64,000 nucleotides of DNA from Sulfitobacter alexandrii (GTDB lineage: Bacteria; Pseudomonadota; Alphaproteobacteria; Rhodobacterales; Rhodobacteraceae), in NCBI RefSeq assembly GCF_001886735.1, contig NZ_CP018076.1:2108001-2172000 (forward strand), read 5' to 3'. The position numbers and the translations under genes were made by a program. How positions within the stretch are numbered: position 1 is the first letter of the stretch; the number at the start of each line of letters is the position of its first letter. Under the pieces are notes generated by a model, which saw only the letters and a list, made by a program, of their open reading frames with translations, did not search any database and was not told the origin of the DNA. Positions 18,040 to 30,155 of the stretch are shown here, in pieces.

Positions 18040-18102
18040 CCGGGCGCCGCGCGTCCTGATACCGAAAAAGGCCGCAACGGCCGCTTGAGACTGGGAGAGC
18101 AG

Positions 18103-19245
18103 ATGGATTTCGCACCGACAGAAGAACAGACAGCCATCTTCGACATGGCCTACGAGTTCGGGCAGGCGCAGATCGCGCCCCATGCCCACACCTGGGAAAA
18201 GGACGGCACGATCCCCAAAGAGCTGTGGCCACGGGTGGGCGAACTGGGCTTTGGCGGGCTTTACGTGTCCGAGGAGTCGGGCGGTTCCGGGCTCAGCCGG
18301 CTGGACGCGACGCTCGTGTTCGAGGCGCTGTCGATGGCCTGTCCGTCCGTCGCGGCGTTCCTGTCGATCCACAACATGTGCGCCCGCATGATCGATGCCT
18401 TCGGCAGCGACGCGCTCAAGGACCGCGTGCTGGCCGACGTGGTGGCGATGAACACCGTCCTCAGCTACTGCCTCACCGAACCGGGCTCGGGCTCGGACGC
18501 GGCCGCGCTCAAGACCCGCGCGGAGCGCACCAACGAAGGCTATCGCCTGAACGGAACAAAGGCGTTCATCTCGGGCGGGGGCTATTCCGACGCCTACGTG
18601 GTCATGGTTCGCACCTCGGATGAGGGCGCGGCGGGCGTGTCCACCGTGCTGGTGGAAGACGGCGCGCGGGGGCTGAGCTTCGGCGGGCTGGAAGACAAGA
18701 TGGGATGGCGCAGTCAGCCGACCGCACAGGTCCAGTTCGACAATTGCGAGGTGCCGGCGGCAAACCTCGTGGGCGAGGAAGGCAAGGGCTTCAAGTACGC
18801 GATGATCGGCCTCGACGGGGGGCGTCTGAATATCGCCGCCTGCTCTCTCGGCGCCGCGCAGATCGCCCTCGACAAGACCCTCGACTACATGGGCGAACGC
18901 AAGGCCTTCGGCCAGAGCATCGACCAGTTCCAGGGGCTTCAGTTCCGCATCGCCGACATGGAGATCGAGCTTCAGGCGGCGCGCACCTTCCTGCGGCAGG
19001 CGGCGTGGAAGCTGGACACCAAGGCGCCGGACGCGACCAAGTTCTGCGCGATGGCCAAGAAATTCGTGACCGAGACCGGCAGCAAGGTGGTGGACCAGTG
19101 CCTGCAACTGCACGGCGGCTACGGCTATCTTGCCGATTACGGGATCGAGAAGCTGGTGCGTGACCTGCGGGTGCACCAGATCCTCGAAGGCACGAACGAG
19201 ATCATGCGCCTGATCGTCGCCCGCGACATGCTCAAGAACCGCTGA
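18103..19245 (+). CDS. Acyl-CoA dehydrogenase, probably isobutyryl-CoA dehydrogenase
   Basis: 380-residue FAD enzyme introducing the double bond in isobutyryl-CoA during valine degradation. Family signatures seen are YCLTEPGSGSDAAALKTRAE, KAFISGGGYSDAYVVM, the RKAFGQSIDQFQGLQFRIAD region and the C-terminal LHGGYGYLADYGIEKLVRDL followed by QILEGTNEIMR, in which the Glu of LEGTNE is the catalytic base. Substrate is inferred from the operon. Start ATG 18103 has GGGAGA upstream. Confidence 0.92.
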   Translation: MDFAPTEEQTAIFDMAYEFGQAQIAPHAHTWEKDGTIPKELWPRVGELGFGGLYVSEESGGSGLSRLDATLVFEALSMACPSVAAFLSIHNMCARMIDAFGSDALKDRVLADVVAMNTVLSYCLTEPGSGSDAAALKTRAERTNEGYRLNGTKAFISGGGYSDAYVVMVRTSDEGAAGVSTVLVEDGARGLSFGGLEDKMGWRSQPTAQVQFDNCEVPAANLVGEEGKGFKYAMIGLDGGRLNIAACSLGAAQIALDKTLDYMGERKAFGQSIDQFQGLQFRIADMEIELQAARTFLRQAAWKLDTKAPDATKFCAMAKKFVTETGSKVVDQCLQLHGGYGYLADYGIEKLVRDLRVHQILEGTNEIMRLIVARDMLKNR

Positions 19246-19253
19246 GGCCAGAC

Positions 19254-20279
19254 ATGAGCGATATCGACATCCGCATCACCGGCCGCGCGGGACGCATCAC
19301 GCTGACCCGCCCCAAGGCGCTGAACGCCATGACCTACGACATGTGCCTCGCGATCGAGGCCGCCCTAGACGACTGGGCCGGCAATGACGCGGTGGCGCTG
19401 GTCGTCATCGACGCGGAGGGCGACCGGGCCTTCTGCTCCGGCGGGGACATTGCCGAACTCTACGCGACCGGCAAGAAGGGGGATTTCGCCTACGGACGGC
19501 GGTTCTGGGCGGACGAATACCGGCTGAACAACAAGATGTCCGCCTATCCCAAGCCCATCGTGTCCCTGCTGCAGGGCTTCACCATGGGCGGCGGCGTCGG
19601 CATCGGCTGTCACGGATCGCACCGCATCGTGGGCGACAGCAGCCAGATCGCGATGCCGGAATGCGGTATCGGGTTGGTGCCGGACGTGGGCGGCACGCTG
19701 ATTTTGGCGCGCGCACCCGGCAGACTGGGCGAATACCTGGGCACCACCGGCACCCGGCTGGGGCCGGATGATGCGATCCTCGCCGGTTTCGCGGATATCT
19801 ACCTGCCGGAAGAAAGCTGGCCCGCGCTGGTGGCGAAGCTGGAAAGCGGCGGCCACCCTTCCGTCATCGACGGGCAAACGCCGCCCCCCGGCACGCTCCG
19901 CCCGCAGACCGCGGAGATCGACCGGCTGTTTGCCGGCGGCGATCTGGGCAAGATCCGGGAGAACCTCGAAAACGCGGACAGCGACTTTGCCGCGGACGCG
20001 CTGAAAAAGCTCTCCCGCGCCTCCCCGCTTTCGGCCGCCTGCACGATCGAGATCATTCGCAGGCTGCGCGAGGCAGGCCCGACGATGCCCGCGGCGCTGG
20101 ACCTCGAATACCGGTTCACCTTTCGCGCGATGGAGCGGGGCGATTTCCTCGAAGGGATCCGCGCCGCGATCATCGACAAGGACCGCAATCCCCAATGGCA
20201 ACATGCCGATGGCGACGTGCCGCCAGCGGCGATCTCCGACATGCTGCACCCGCTGGGTGCGGACGCACTGAAACTTTGA
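19254..20279 (+). CDS. 3-hydroxyisobutyryl-CoA hydrolase (crotonase family)
   Basis: 341-residue crotonase-fold protein. DRAFCSGGDIAELY and the oxyanion-hole stretch QGFTMGGGVGIGCHGSHRIV plus PECGIGLVPDVGGTLILARA match the ECH_2/HIBYL-CoA hydrolase branch rather than simple enoyl-CoA hydratases. Releases free 3-hydroxyisobutyrate from its CoA ester. Eight bases separate it from the dehydrogenase stop; mmsB, using its product, follows 11 bases later. The operon shows no separate enoyl-CoA hydratase for the intervening hydration, which must be encoded elsewhere. Confidence 0.91.
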   Translation: MSDIDIRITGRAGRITLTRPKALNAMTYDMCLAIEAALDDWAGNDAVALVVIDAEGDRAFCSGGDIAELYATGKKGDFAYGRRFWADEYRLNNKMSAYPKPIVSLLQGFTMGGGVGIGCHGSHRIVGDSSQIAMPECGIGLVPDVGGTLILARAPGRLGEYLGTTGTRLGPDDAILAGFADIYLPEESWPALVAKLESGGHPSVIDGQTPPPGTLRPQTAEIDRLFAGGDLGKIRENLENADSDFAADALKKLSRASPLSAACTIEIIRRLREAGPTMPAALDLEYRFTFRAMERGDFLEGIRAAIIDKDRNPQWQHADGDVPPAAISDMLHPLGADALKL

Positions 20280-20290
20280 AAGGATACATC

Positions 20291-21175
20291 ATGGCCTCGC
20301 TCAACATCGGTTTCATCGGTCTCGGCAACATGGGGGCGCCGATGGCGGCGAACCTTGCAAAGGCCGGGCACAAGGTCCGTGGTTTCGACGTGGCAGGCAC
20401 CACCGCCGAGGGCGTGGAGCAGGCGCAGACGATACCCGATGCCGTCACCGGCGCGGACGTCGTCATCACGATGCTGCCCAACGGGTCCATCCTGCGCCAG
20501 GTCGCCGCCGAAGCCATCGGCCACATGCGCGAGGGCGCGGTTTTCATCGACTGCTCCACCGTGGACGTGGAAAGCGCGAGGAACACGTCGGAAGCCGCTG
20601 AAAAAGCAGGCCTTCTTGCGGTTGACGCGCCGGTTTCCGGTGGTGTCGGCGGGGCCGAAGCCGGCACGCTGACCTTCATGGCGGGCGGGTCCGAAGCGGC
20701 CTTTGCCGCCGCGGCGCCGCTCTTCGAGATCATGGGGCAGAAGGCCGTGCATTGCGGCGACGCGGGTGCAGGCCAGTCCGCCAAGATCTGCAACAACATG
20801 ATCCTCGGCGCGACGATGATCGCCACCTGCGAAGCCTTTGCCCTGGCGGACAAGCTGGGGCTGGACCGGCAGCGCATGTTCGACGTGGTCAGCACGTCGT
20901 CGGGCTATTCCTGGTCGATGAACGCCTATTGCCCCGCACCCGGCGTCGGGCCGAAATCGCCCGCCGACAACGGCTATAAGCCCGGTTTCGCCGCCGAACT
21001 GATGGTCAAGGACCTCGGCCTGTCCCAGCAGGCCGCCGAACTGGTCGATGCCGACACACCGATGGGCGCCCGTGCGCTGGAACTCTACAAGGCGTTCGTC
21101 GAGGAAGAGGACGGCAAGGGCAAGGATTTCTCTGCCATGCTGCCCCGTTTCGCCGGACGCGGCCGCGGGAACTGA
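20291..21175 (+). CDS. mmsB: 3-hydroxyisobutyrate dehydrogenase
   Basis: Oxidises 3-hydroxyisobutyrate to methylmalonate semialdehyde, the MmsA substrate. 294 residues of the beta-hydroxyacid dehydrogenase family: nucleotide site IGFIGLGNMGAPMAANLAKAGH, substrate motif FIDCSTVDVESAR, DAPVSGGVGGAEAGTLTFM and the catalytic-lysine segment GQSAKICNNMILG. The start ATG 20291 has AAAGGA 7 bases before it. Last gene of the valine operon; a GC-rich stem-loop follows at 21184-21210. Confidence 0.95.
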   Translation: MASLNIGFIGLGNMGAPMAANLAKAGHKVRGFDVAGTTAEGVEQAQTIPDAVTGADVVITMLPNGSILRQVAAEAIGHMREGAVFIDCSTVDVESARNTSEAAEKAGLLAVDAPVSGGVGGAEAGTLTFMAGGSEAAFAAAAPLFEIMGQKAVHCGDAGAGQSAKICNNMILGATMIATCEAFALADKLGLDRQRMFDVVSTSSGYSWSMNAYCPAPGVGPKSPADNGYKPGFAAELMVKDLGLSQQAAELVDADTPMGARALELYKAFVEEEDGKGKDFSAMLPRFAGRGRGN

Positions 21176-21183
21176 CGCGCCCT

Positions 21184-21210
21184 CCCCCGGCGGCGGTTAT
21201 TCGCCGGGGG
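21184..21210 (+). terminator. GC-rich stem-loop after mmsB
   Basis: CCCCCGGCG and CGCCGGGGG (9-bp perfect stem, 9-nt loop) lie 8 bases past the mmsB stop. There is no T-run after it, so it may be a 3'-end stabiliser or Rho-assisted stop rather than a classic terminator. Confidence 0.5.
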
Positions 21211-21291
21211 GCACACGTACCGGAACCTCCTTCCCGCTTCGACGGTTATGTCGCGAAAGGCGCGGCATCGCCGAAGCGGAAGGAAATACCG

Positions 21292-22389
21292 ATGAAACAT
21301 CTCATGATCGCAGCAGCCCTCGGCACGGGCCTCGCCACGGCGGGCATGGCCGCATCGACCGGGGCCGTACCTGCCCCCGCATCCTCGGCCGTGGCGCTGA
21401 CAGCAGGCGGTGCCGGCGGCCAAGTATGGCTGGCCCAAGGCAAGGGCAACGGGGCCAAGGGCAATGCCGGCGGGCAGAAGAAGGCTGCCAAAGGCGGCAA
21501 TGGCAAGGGCGGCGGTCAGCAGAAGCAAGCCAAGGGCAATTCCGGGAATGGCCAGCAAAAGGCCAAGGGCAATGGCCGGAGCGCGGAAAACAAACCCGGC
21601 AAGTCGGACAGGAAACAGGCCGCCAAGGCGGACAAGAAACAAGCCGCGAAGACGAACCCCGGTCAGGCCAAGAAGGCTGAAAAGGCGGTTAACCGTTCAG
21701 CAGACAAGCGCCCGCCCGGTCGCGCGGACATGGATCGGCGCGCCGAGGAAATCCTGCGCGTCTCCGCCCCGTCGGACCGCGACATGCTGACCGTTCTCGC
21801 GGGTGCGGCGCTCGCGCTGGCCGGGCCGCAACTTGTTGTCGCGGACACCCCCGTGGAAGAGCTGATCACCTATCGCAACTGCCCGCCGGGACTGGCCAAG
21901 AAGACACCCGCCTGCGTGCCGCCGGGGCTGGCCAAGCAGGGTGTGACGCAGGATCAGTGGCTGGGCTACGATGATGCGGAGTACGATCGGTTGTGGCTGC
22001 GCCAGCGCGATGACTACCTGCGCAACGCGCCGACCCCGACCGAGAACCTGTTGCTGCAATCGGCGCAGATCGCGCGGCTGTTCGGCCTTGACCCGGCGCC
22101 GAATGGACAACGCTATGCGCTGATCGACGGGATGCCGGTGCTGCTGGACGAGCAGGATTACACAGGGCTCCTGCTGATTAACGAACTTGCGCAGGTCGCC
22201 GATCTGGGCAGTGGCGTCAGCGTGGCCCCGACCGCGGCGCTCACCCAAGCGGAACTGACACGGCTGTACCGACTGCCCACGTTGGGAGACGACAGCAACT
22301 ATGCCGTCCTCAACGGGCAGGTGATCCGGTTGAGCGACAGCCAGTACGAAACGCTGCAACTGATCCGCATCGCCCGTGCTGTCCTCTAA
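21292..22389 (+). CDS. Secreted protein with Lys/Gly/Gln-rich region, CPPGLAKK motif and duplicated C-terminal module
   Basis: 365 residues, function unknown. Signal peptide about 1-20. Residues about 50-140 are almost only K, G, N, Q, A, R and S and are probably disordered and strongly basic. A hydrophobic stretch (about 163-182, MLTVLAGAALALAGPQLVVA) follows. Next comes NCPPGLAKKTPACVPPGLAKQG, itself an internal duplication of a CPPGLAK unit. The C-terminal half carries two related modules of about 40 residues: NGQRYALIDGMPVLLDEQDY (about 279-298) and DSNYAVLNGQVIRLSDSQYE (about 334-353), each preceded by a proline-rich lead-in and followed by an L/I-rich helix. The final module recalls the C-terminus of RcnB-like proteins. 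Confidence 0.75.
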   Translation: MKHLMIAAALGTGLATAGMAASTGAVPAPASSAVALTAGGAGGQVWLAQGKGNGAKGNAGGQKKAAKGGNGKGGGQQKQAKGNSGNGQQKAKGNGRSAENKPGKSDRKQAAKADKKQAAKTNPGQAKKAEKAVNRSADKRPPGRADMDRRAEEILRVSAPSDRDMLTVLAGAALALAGPQLVVADTPVEELITYRNCPPGLAKKTPACVPPGLAKQGVTQDQWLGYDDAEYDRLWLRQRDDYLRNAPTPTENLLLQSAQIARLFGLDPAPNGQRYALIDGMPVLLDEQDYTGLLLINELAQVADLGSGVSVAPTAALTQAELTRLYRLPTLGDDSNYAVLNGQVIRLSDSQYETLQLIRIARAVL

Positions 22390-22634
22390 GACCCCGCGCG
22401 ACCGACGATCCTACCTGTAACCCGCCAAAACGCATGCTCCACCGGTGCTTGCGATTGGCGGGTTACCGCCGGTTTGGCGAACCCACGCCCCCGGCCCCGG
22501 TCTGATGTGGTATCATCAACCTGTCGAACCTCCCGCATCTGCCGGGTTCGACAAGCTCAGGGACGCAGACCCAGGACGTTCGCCCGAACGAAGTTGTCCG
22601 TAACAACAGACTGAACCGTAACGGGAGTTTCCTG

Positions 22635-23069
22635 ATGAAAGCCTTACTCACAGCCGTCGGCCTTGCCGGCGCCCTTGCGTTGGCGTCGCCCGCGTTCGCG
22701 GCACCTTCGACCCCCTGGACAGCCGCGACCGGAATCGAGACCGACACGAACGTCACCCTGATCAAGGACAGACGGGGAAAGGGATACCGACGTCACTACC
22801 GTCAGCACCGCGACATGCGGCGCGGACATGGCCACCACGACGCACGCCAGTTCGGATGGCGCCATGGTCGCAGCGAACATCACCGCCCGTACCGCAGGTA
22901 TGGTCGCGGTGATCGCGTGGTCCGATACGTCATCATCGACCGGCCGCAGCGCTACGGGCTGACACGCTATCCGCGGTATGTCCAGAATGACGGATATGTC
23001 TATGCGGTCGATCCCCAGACGAATACGGTGCTGGCCCTGATCGGCCTCGTGAACCAGATCCTGAGATAG
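22635..23069 (+). CDS. RcnB-like small exported Arg/His-rich protein
   Basis: 144 residues: signal peptide (1-22, ending AFAAP), a central segment packed with Arg, His, Gly and Tyr (about 52-95), and a C-terminal module YGLTRYPRYVQNDGYVYAVD then a hydrophobic helix VLALIGLVNQILR. This layout matches the RcnB family (periplasmic proteins named for nickel/cobalt homeostasis), though metal binding by the His-rich part is only inferred. GGGAG precedes ATG 22635. It converges on uvrA across a two-way terminator. The preceding 245 bp hold no gene that I can support. Confidence 0.75.
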   Translation: MKALLTAVGLAGALALASPAFAAPSTPWTAATGIETDTNVTLIKDRRGKGYRRHYRQHRDMRRGHGHHDARQFGWRHGRSEHHRPYRRYGRGDRVVRYVIIDRPQRYGLTRYPRYVQNDGYVYAVDPQTNTVLALIGLVNQILR

Positions 23070-23075
23070 ACGTGC

Positions 23076-23104
23076 AAAGCCCCGGTCGGGTCGACCGGGG
23101 CTTT
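23076..23104. terminator. Bidirectional terminator between the RcnB-like gene and uvrA
   Basis: AAAGCCCCGGTC (23076-23087), 5-nt loop, GACCGGGGCTTT (23093-23104): a perfect 12-bp stem placed 6 bases after the RcnB-like stop and 25 bases past the uvrA stop. A/T ends on both sides let it work in both directions. Confidence 0.85.
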
Positions 23105-23129
23105 CATGCGCTCAGCCACGCGGCCTGCG

Positions 23130-26006
<2,877 letters not shown>

Positions 26007-26069
26007 GCAGCACCCCGTTTCCCAGATGCGATATAGGCGCGCGCGGCGGATTCTCCAATGGTAAATCCG

Positions 26070-26084
26070 GAACCAATAGCGAAC
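26070..26084 (-). promoter_or_regulatory. LexA (SOS) box of uvrA
   Basis: On the minus strand GTTC-GCTATTG-GTTC, a perfect match to the alphaproteobacterial LexA operator GTTC-N7-GTTC, 64 bp upstream of the uvrA start codon and between uvrA and the end of the MFS gene. Confidence 0.85.
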
Positions 26085-26086
26085 AT

Positions 26087-27247
26087 TCAGGCGGCGCGGC
26101 GCCGCCCCAGCCACAGATGCACCATCAGCCCCGCCAGGAACGCGCCGCCCGCCATCACCGGAAGCGCCGCATACCCCAGCCACAGCAGACCGGTCGCCAT
26201 CAGGGGGGTGCCGATGGTGTTGCCCAGGTTGCCCATCTGCGCCATCGCCCCGTTGGCCCGCGCCTGCGCCGCGGCACCCTGATTGAGCTGCGCCACGGCG
26301 GCAAAGCTCGCCCCCTGGATCAGCCCCATCGCCGCGGCCAGCGCCAGACAGGCAAGCGGCGCGCCCGGCGTCAGCCAGAGCCAGAGCGCCGCGGCCAGCG
26401 ATCCGCCGAAGCCGAGTTCGACGACGCGCACCGCGCTGATCCGGCGCAGGAGCGCCACGCCCACGGTCATCGAGACGGCGATGCTGACCAGCGGCATCGC
26501 CCCCATCACCCAGCCCCGGATCGCGGGATCGAGATAGGGCGGCAGCACCGTCAGGATGGATACGAAACTGAAGGTGTAGAACAGCCATCCCAGCCCCGCC
26601 GCCGACTGCGCGGGCGAGCGATAGATCGCCACGTGGTCTTTCAGCAGCCGCCCGACCGACAGCACGGGCTGCGGCCCCTCGTCCGGCAGGCTGCGCAGCC
26701 GTGACGACAGGTACAGCGCACATATCGCCATGTAGGCCCCATGGGCGGCAAAGACGGCCGGCGGCCCGAAGGTCAGCGCCAGTGGCCGCCCCGCCACCGC
26801 CAGCACGGCGAAGGCGACGCCGAAGAACGTCCCCCAGAGCGTCAGGGTCAGCCCCCTGTCCTGCGGCGCGCTCAGCTGCGCGATCAGCGTCGGCGCCGCC
26901 ACGACGATCGCGAGGTGCGAGGCCCCTTCGATCATCCGCGTCGCCAGCAGCAGCGGCAGCGGCGGCAGCAGGGCCTGCACCAGCGACAGCACCGCTCCCA
27001 GCCAGAGCGCCGCCAGCAGCGCCCGCCGGTAGCGGATCCGCGCCACCACCAGCCCCGCGACAACCCCGAGCAGGATGCCGACGAAGCCCACCAGCGACAC
27101 GGCGAAACCCAGCGCGGTCTCGGCCCCCGGATAGACCGAAGGCAACATGTCGAAGATCACCGACACCTTGCCGTATTGCGCAGCCGCGCCCAGCCCCGCG
27201 GCCCAGAGCGCCAGCACCAGCGCGAATGAAGTCTGCCGCGCCGCCAT
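26087..27247 (-). CDS. MFS transporter
   Basis: 386 residues with about twelve hydrophobic segments. The region [16 protein letters not shown] after the second helix resembles the MFS loop 2-3 motif. It looks like a drug/metabolite efflux-type permease; substrate unknown. The stop lies three bases from the uvrA LexA box. The methyltransferase gene upstream ends 3 bp before the ATG at 27247, so the two are probably co-transcribed. Confidence 0.85.
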   Translation of the reverse strand: MAARQTSFALVLALWAAGLGAAAQYGKVSVIFDMLPSVYPGAETALGFAVSLVGFVGILLGVVAGLVVARIRYRRALLAALWLGAVLSLVQALLPPLPLLLATRMIEGASHLAIVVAAPTLIAQLSAPQDRGLTLTLWGTFFGVAFAVLAVAGRPLALTFGPPAVFAAHGAYMAICALYLSSRLRSLPDEGPQPVLSVGRLLKDHVAIYRSPAQSAAGLGWLFYTFSFVSILTVLPPYLDPAIRGWVMGAMPLVSIAVSMTVGVALLRRISAVRVVELGFGGSLAAALWLWLTPGAPLACLALAAAMGLIQGASFAAVAQLNQGAAAQARANGAMAQMGNLGNTIGTPLMATGLLWLGYAALPVMAGGAFLAGLMVHLWLGRRRAA

Positions 27248-27250
27248 GCC

Positions 27251-27811
27251 TCAGAGCTTCTGGGCCAGCGCCCAGGAACAGACCGGCATCTGCGGATCGT
27301 TCCGTATGTCGTCCGTTTCGGCATCGTAGGCGGGCGGCCAGGTCTCTTCGAGGTTGCGCCGCGCCACGTGGCGGTTGCCCCACTGTTCGGCGTGGATCGC
27401 ATCCTCGTCGAACCCGCCTTCGATCAGCAGGTTCTTCAGGCCCCGCGCGCTCCAGCGGGAATTGTCCTGCGGCGCGGCGTGGAGCGGCACGAAGAACGGC
27501 ACCGCAACCCAGAAATATCCCCCCGGCCGCAGCATGGCGTGGACATTCCGCGTTGCCGCGTAGGGCCGGTCGAGATGCTCCCAAACCTGGTTGGCCAGGA
27601 TCAGATCGAAGCTCAGCGGCCTGCCCTCGGTGTCCGTGAAGGGGCCAGCGCAGACATCGTACTCGGGAAACCGGAACTGGCTGTAGGATCTGAACGCGAA
27701 ACGCTTGCCCCACTTGCCGGAAATCTCGGCGCAGTCCAGATCCGCCGGACCCAGCGCATTGATCATCCGGCGGCTGGCCGGCTGCATGACGACACGATTG
27801 AGACTTACCAT
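27251..27811 (-). CDS. Class I SAM-dependent methyltransferase
   Basis: 186 residues. Segments typical of Methyltransf_11-type enzymes are seen: [20 protein letters not shown] (motif II/III region) and [20 protein letters not shown]. The usual glycine-rich SAM motif I is weak: [16 protein letters not shown] stands in its place, so the N-terminal part is atypical. I start at ATG 27811; the frame is open further upstream but that part is arginine-rich non-family sequence. Substrate unknown. Confidence 0.72.
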   Translation of the reverse strand: MVSLNRVVMQPASRRMINALGPADLDCAEISGKWGKRFAFRSYSQFRFPEYDVCAGPFTDTEGRPLSFDLILANQVWEHLDRPYAATRNVHAMLRPGGYFWVAVPFFVPLHAAPQDNSRWSARGLKNLLIEGGFDEDAIHAEQWGNRHVARRNLEETWPPAYDAETDDIRNDPQMPVCSWALAQKL

Positions 27812-28086
27812 GTCAGGGTTATGCCACCGGCGGCGGAAACCGTCCAGCGCGCGTGGCAGCCGGGTCAAGGAGGCCGAAGGCCCCGCGCAGCGGCGTGTCC
27901 TTGACGCGGCTGACACGGGCAAGATCCTGAGCAAAGGTCGTTCAGGACGCACCGCGCCCTGAACGCCTTCTCGGCGGGATTTGCCCCCCGACAAAAGCGC
28001 CCTGCCCCCGCCCCCATGGGCTCAGACCCGCAACAGGCGCCCGTGGAATCGCGTCGCGCCGAAGGCGCGTCCGCCGGATCGGTCGA

Positions 28087-29481
28087 TCACATGTGGATCA
28101 CGCGCCCGTAGGCGTCGAGAACGCTTTCATGCATCATCTCGCTCAAGGTCGGATGCGGGAAGACGGTGTTCATCAGGTCTTCCTCCGTGGTTTCAAGCTG
28201 GCGCCCGACCACGTAGCCCTGGATCAGCTCGGTCACTTCGGCGCCCACCATGTGCGCGCCCAGCAGTTCGCCGGTCTTGGCGTCGAACACGGTCTTGATC
28301 ATGCCGCCTTCCTCGCCCAGGGCAATCGCCTTGCCATTGCCGATGAAGGGGAACCGCCCGACCTTAACGTCGTAGCCCAGTTCCTTGGCCTTGGCTTCGG
28401 AATAGCCAACGGAGGCGACCTGCGGATGGCAATAGGTGCACCCCGCGATGCTTTCGGGCTTCACCGGGTGCGGGTTTCCGCCCGCGATCAGTTCCGCCAC
28501 CATCACGCCCTCGTGGCTGGCCTTGTGCGCGAGCCAGGGCGCCCCCGCGATGTCGCCGATGGCATACAGCCCCTCGACCCCGGTCCGGCAGTATGCGTCG
28601 GTGATGACATGGGTGCGGTCGATCTTCACGCCCAGGTCCTCGAGGCCGAGGTTCTCGACGTTGCCGACGATCCCGACCGCCGAGATCACGGTGTCGAACT
28701 CGTGTTTCTCGACCTTGCCGCCCGCCTCGATATGGGCGGTGACCTTGCCCTTGGCCCGGTCCAGTTTCTTGACCATCGCCTTCTGCATGATCTTCATGCC
28801 CTGTTTCTCGAAGGCCTTCTTGGCAAAGGCGGAAATCTCCGCGTCCTCCACCGGCAGCACGCGGTCCATGACCTCGACCACGGTCGTGTCCGCGCCCAGC
28901 GTGTTGTAGAAGCTCGCGAATTCGATCCCGATGGCGCCCGAGCCGATGACCAGCAGTTTCTTCGGCATCCGCTTGGGCTGCAACGCGTGCTTGTAGGTCC
29001 AGACCAGATCGCCGTCCGCTTCCAGCCCCGGCAGTTCGCGCGCCCGCGCGCCCGTGGCCAGCACGATGTTCTTCGCCGTCAGATCCTCGGTGCCCTTGTC
29101 GGTCTTGACCGAAACCTTGCCCTTGGCCGGCAGCGTCGCCTCGCCCATCACCACGGTGATCTTGTTCTTCTTCATCAGGTGCGCCACGCCGCTGGTCAGC
29201 TGCCCCGCCACCTTGCGCGACCGCTTGACCACCGCGTCCAGATCGAAATCCACCCCCTCGGCCTTCAGGCCGAACTCCTTGGCCCGGTGCATCAGGTGGA
29301 ACACCTCGGAGGACCGCAGCAGCGCCTTGGTCGGGATGCACCCCCAGTTCAGGCAGATGCCGCCGAGATGCTCGCGCTCCACGATGGCGACGGAAAGCCC
29401 CAGTTGCGCGCCGCGGATCGCGGCGACGTAACCGCCCGGTCCGGCGCCGATCACGATCAGATCATAGGATTTCGCAGCCAT
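28087..29481 (-). CDS. lpdA: Dihydrolipoyl dehydrogenase (E3)
   Basis: FAD enzyme that reoxidises the lipoyl groups of 2-oxoacid dehydrogenases with NAD+. 464 residues. FAD site YDLIVIGAGPGGYVAAI, redox disulfide Cys43/Cys48 in GGICLNWGCIPTK, NAD site VIGSGAIGIEFASFY, and C-terminal His-Glu dyad HPTLSEMMHE. Start ATG 29481; the frame runs 19 codons further up, but these lie on the operator. It is 15 kb from the pdhABC operon yet has the same palindromic operator upstream (29513-29530), so it is probably the E3 of pyruvate dehydrogenase. Confidence 0.96.
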   Translation of the reverse strand: MAAKSYDLIVIGAGPGGYVAAIRGAQLGLSVAIVEREHLGGICLNWGCIPTKALLRSSEVFHLMHRAKEFGLKAEGVDFDLDAVVKRSRKVAGQLTSGVAHLMKKNKITVVMGEATLPAKGKVSVKTDKGTEDLTAKNIVLATGARARELPGLEADGDLVWTYKHALQPKRMPKKLLVIGSGAIGIEFASFYNTLGADTTVVEVMDRVLPVEDAEISAFAKKAFEKQGMKIMQKAMVKKLDRAKGKVTAHIEAGGKVEKHEFDTVISAVGIVGNVENLGLEDLGVKIDRTHVITDAYCRTGVEGLYAIGDIAGAPWLAHKASHEGVMVAELIAGGNPHPVKPESIAGCTYCHPQVASVGYSEAKAKELGYDVKVGRFPFIGNGKAIALGEEGGMIKTVFDAKTGELLGAHMVGAEVTELIQGYVVGRQLETTEEDLMNTVFPHPTLSEMMHESVLDAYGRVIHM

Positions 29482-29512
29482 TCCAGGGGTCCTCGCATGT
29501 GACAGACAGAAT

Positions 29513-29530
29513 TGGTTTACCGTTAAACCA
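29513..29530. promoter_or_regulatory. Palindromic operator upstream of lpdA, shared with pdhA
   Basis: TGGTTTACCGTTAAACCA, a palindrome with perfect 7-bp arms, 32 bp upstream of the lpdA start. On the minus strand TTGTGA (29548-29543) and TAACGG (29525-29520) at 17-bp spacing may be the promoter, with the palindrome over the -10. Read as TGGTTTAACGGTAAACCA it matches the pdhA site (44596-44613) at 15 of 18 positions. Confidence 0.75.
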
Positions 29531-29567
29531 GTTTCCACCGCGTCACAACAGCGAGAACCTCGGCGGT

Positions 29568-30155
29568 TCAGGCGACCGCCGTTTCCCCCTGCAGTTCACG
29601 CACCGTCCGGCCGTAGCCGCCATCGGCCACATAGGCCTTCTCGCCCGTGGTATCGCTGCGCGACAGCGCCTCGTTGCGGTAGGGGAAGCGGCCGAAACGT
29701 CGTATCACCTCGCGATGGGCACGGGCATGCAACAGGTTGCTTTCGCCGGCTTCGGGCATCCGTTCGCACATCAGGCGCACGCAGCGCTCCTGATCGCACA
29801 GGTTTTCCGAATGCATCAGCGGAAGGTAGAAGAATTGCCGCGCCGGTTCGTCGATCTTGAGATCCCAGCCCCGCTCGATCGAGGACTTGGCCACCGCGAG
29901 CGCCGCGCGGTCGCTGGAAAACGCCTTGCCCTCGCCCCGGAACATGTTGCGCGGAAACTGGTCCGTCAGGATGATGTAGGCCAGCGCGCCGGAGGGGTAC
30001 GTCAGCCAGAGCGAGAAACGCCCCTCGCAGGCAGCTTCCCAGGTGTCCAGGAAAAGGTCGCGGATCCTTGTGTCGAGCGCATCGCTGGCCTCGTACCAGC
30101 CAGCGGGGCCGACCTCGTCCAGCCAGAACGAAAGTACCTGATCAGGGCCTTGCAT
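29568..30155 (-). CDS. DUF924 family protein
   Basis: 195 residues, function unknown. Family signatures: VLSFWLDEVGPAGWYEASDA at the N-terminus, IILTDQFPRNMFRG, FFYLPLMHSENL and the C-terminal RFPYRNEALSR. It has a helical TPR-like fold in known members. Start ATG 30155 is 7 bases after GGAG; 19 further upstream codons lack similarity. It lies 86 bp from lpdA on the same strand, but the lpdA promoter palindrome lies between. Confidence 0.85.
   Translation of the reverse strand: MQGPDQVLSFWLDEVGPAGWYEASDALDTRIRDLFLDTWEAACEGRFSLWLTYPSGALAYIILTDQFPRNMFRGEGKAFSSDRAALAVAKSSIERGWDLKIDEPARQFFYLPLMHSENLCDQERCVRLMCERMPEAGESNLLHARAHREVIRRFGRFPYRNEALSRSDTTGEKAYVADGGYGRTVRELQGETAVA

Noticed and set aside
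16948..19176. 742-codon minus-strand frame across the valine operon
   Set aside because: Shadow of the Sel1 and acyl-CoA dehydrogenase genes, with no recognisable motif and no start signal.
27812..27994. N-terminal extension of the methyltransferase by 61 codons
   Set aside because: The extra translation is arginine-rich and unlike the family; the ATG at 27811 is sufficient.
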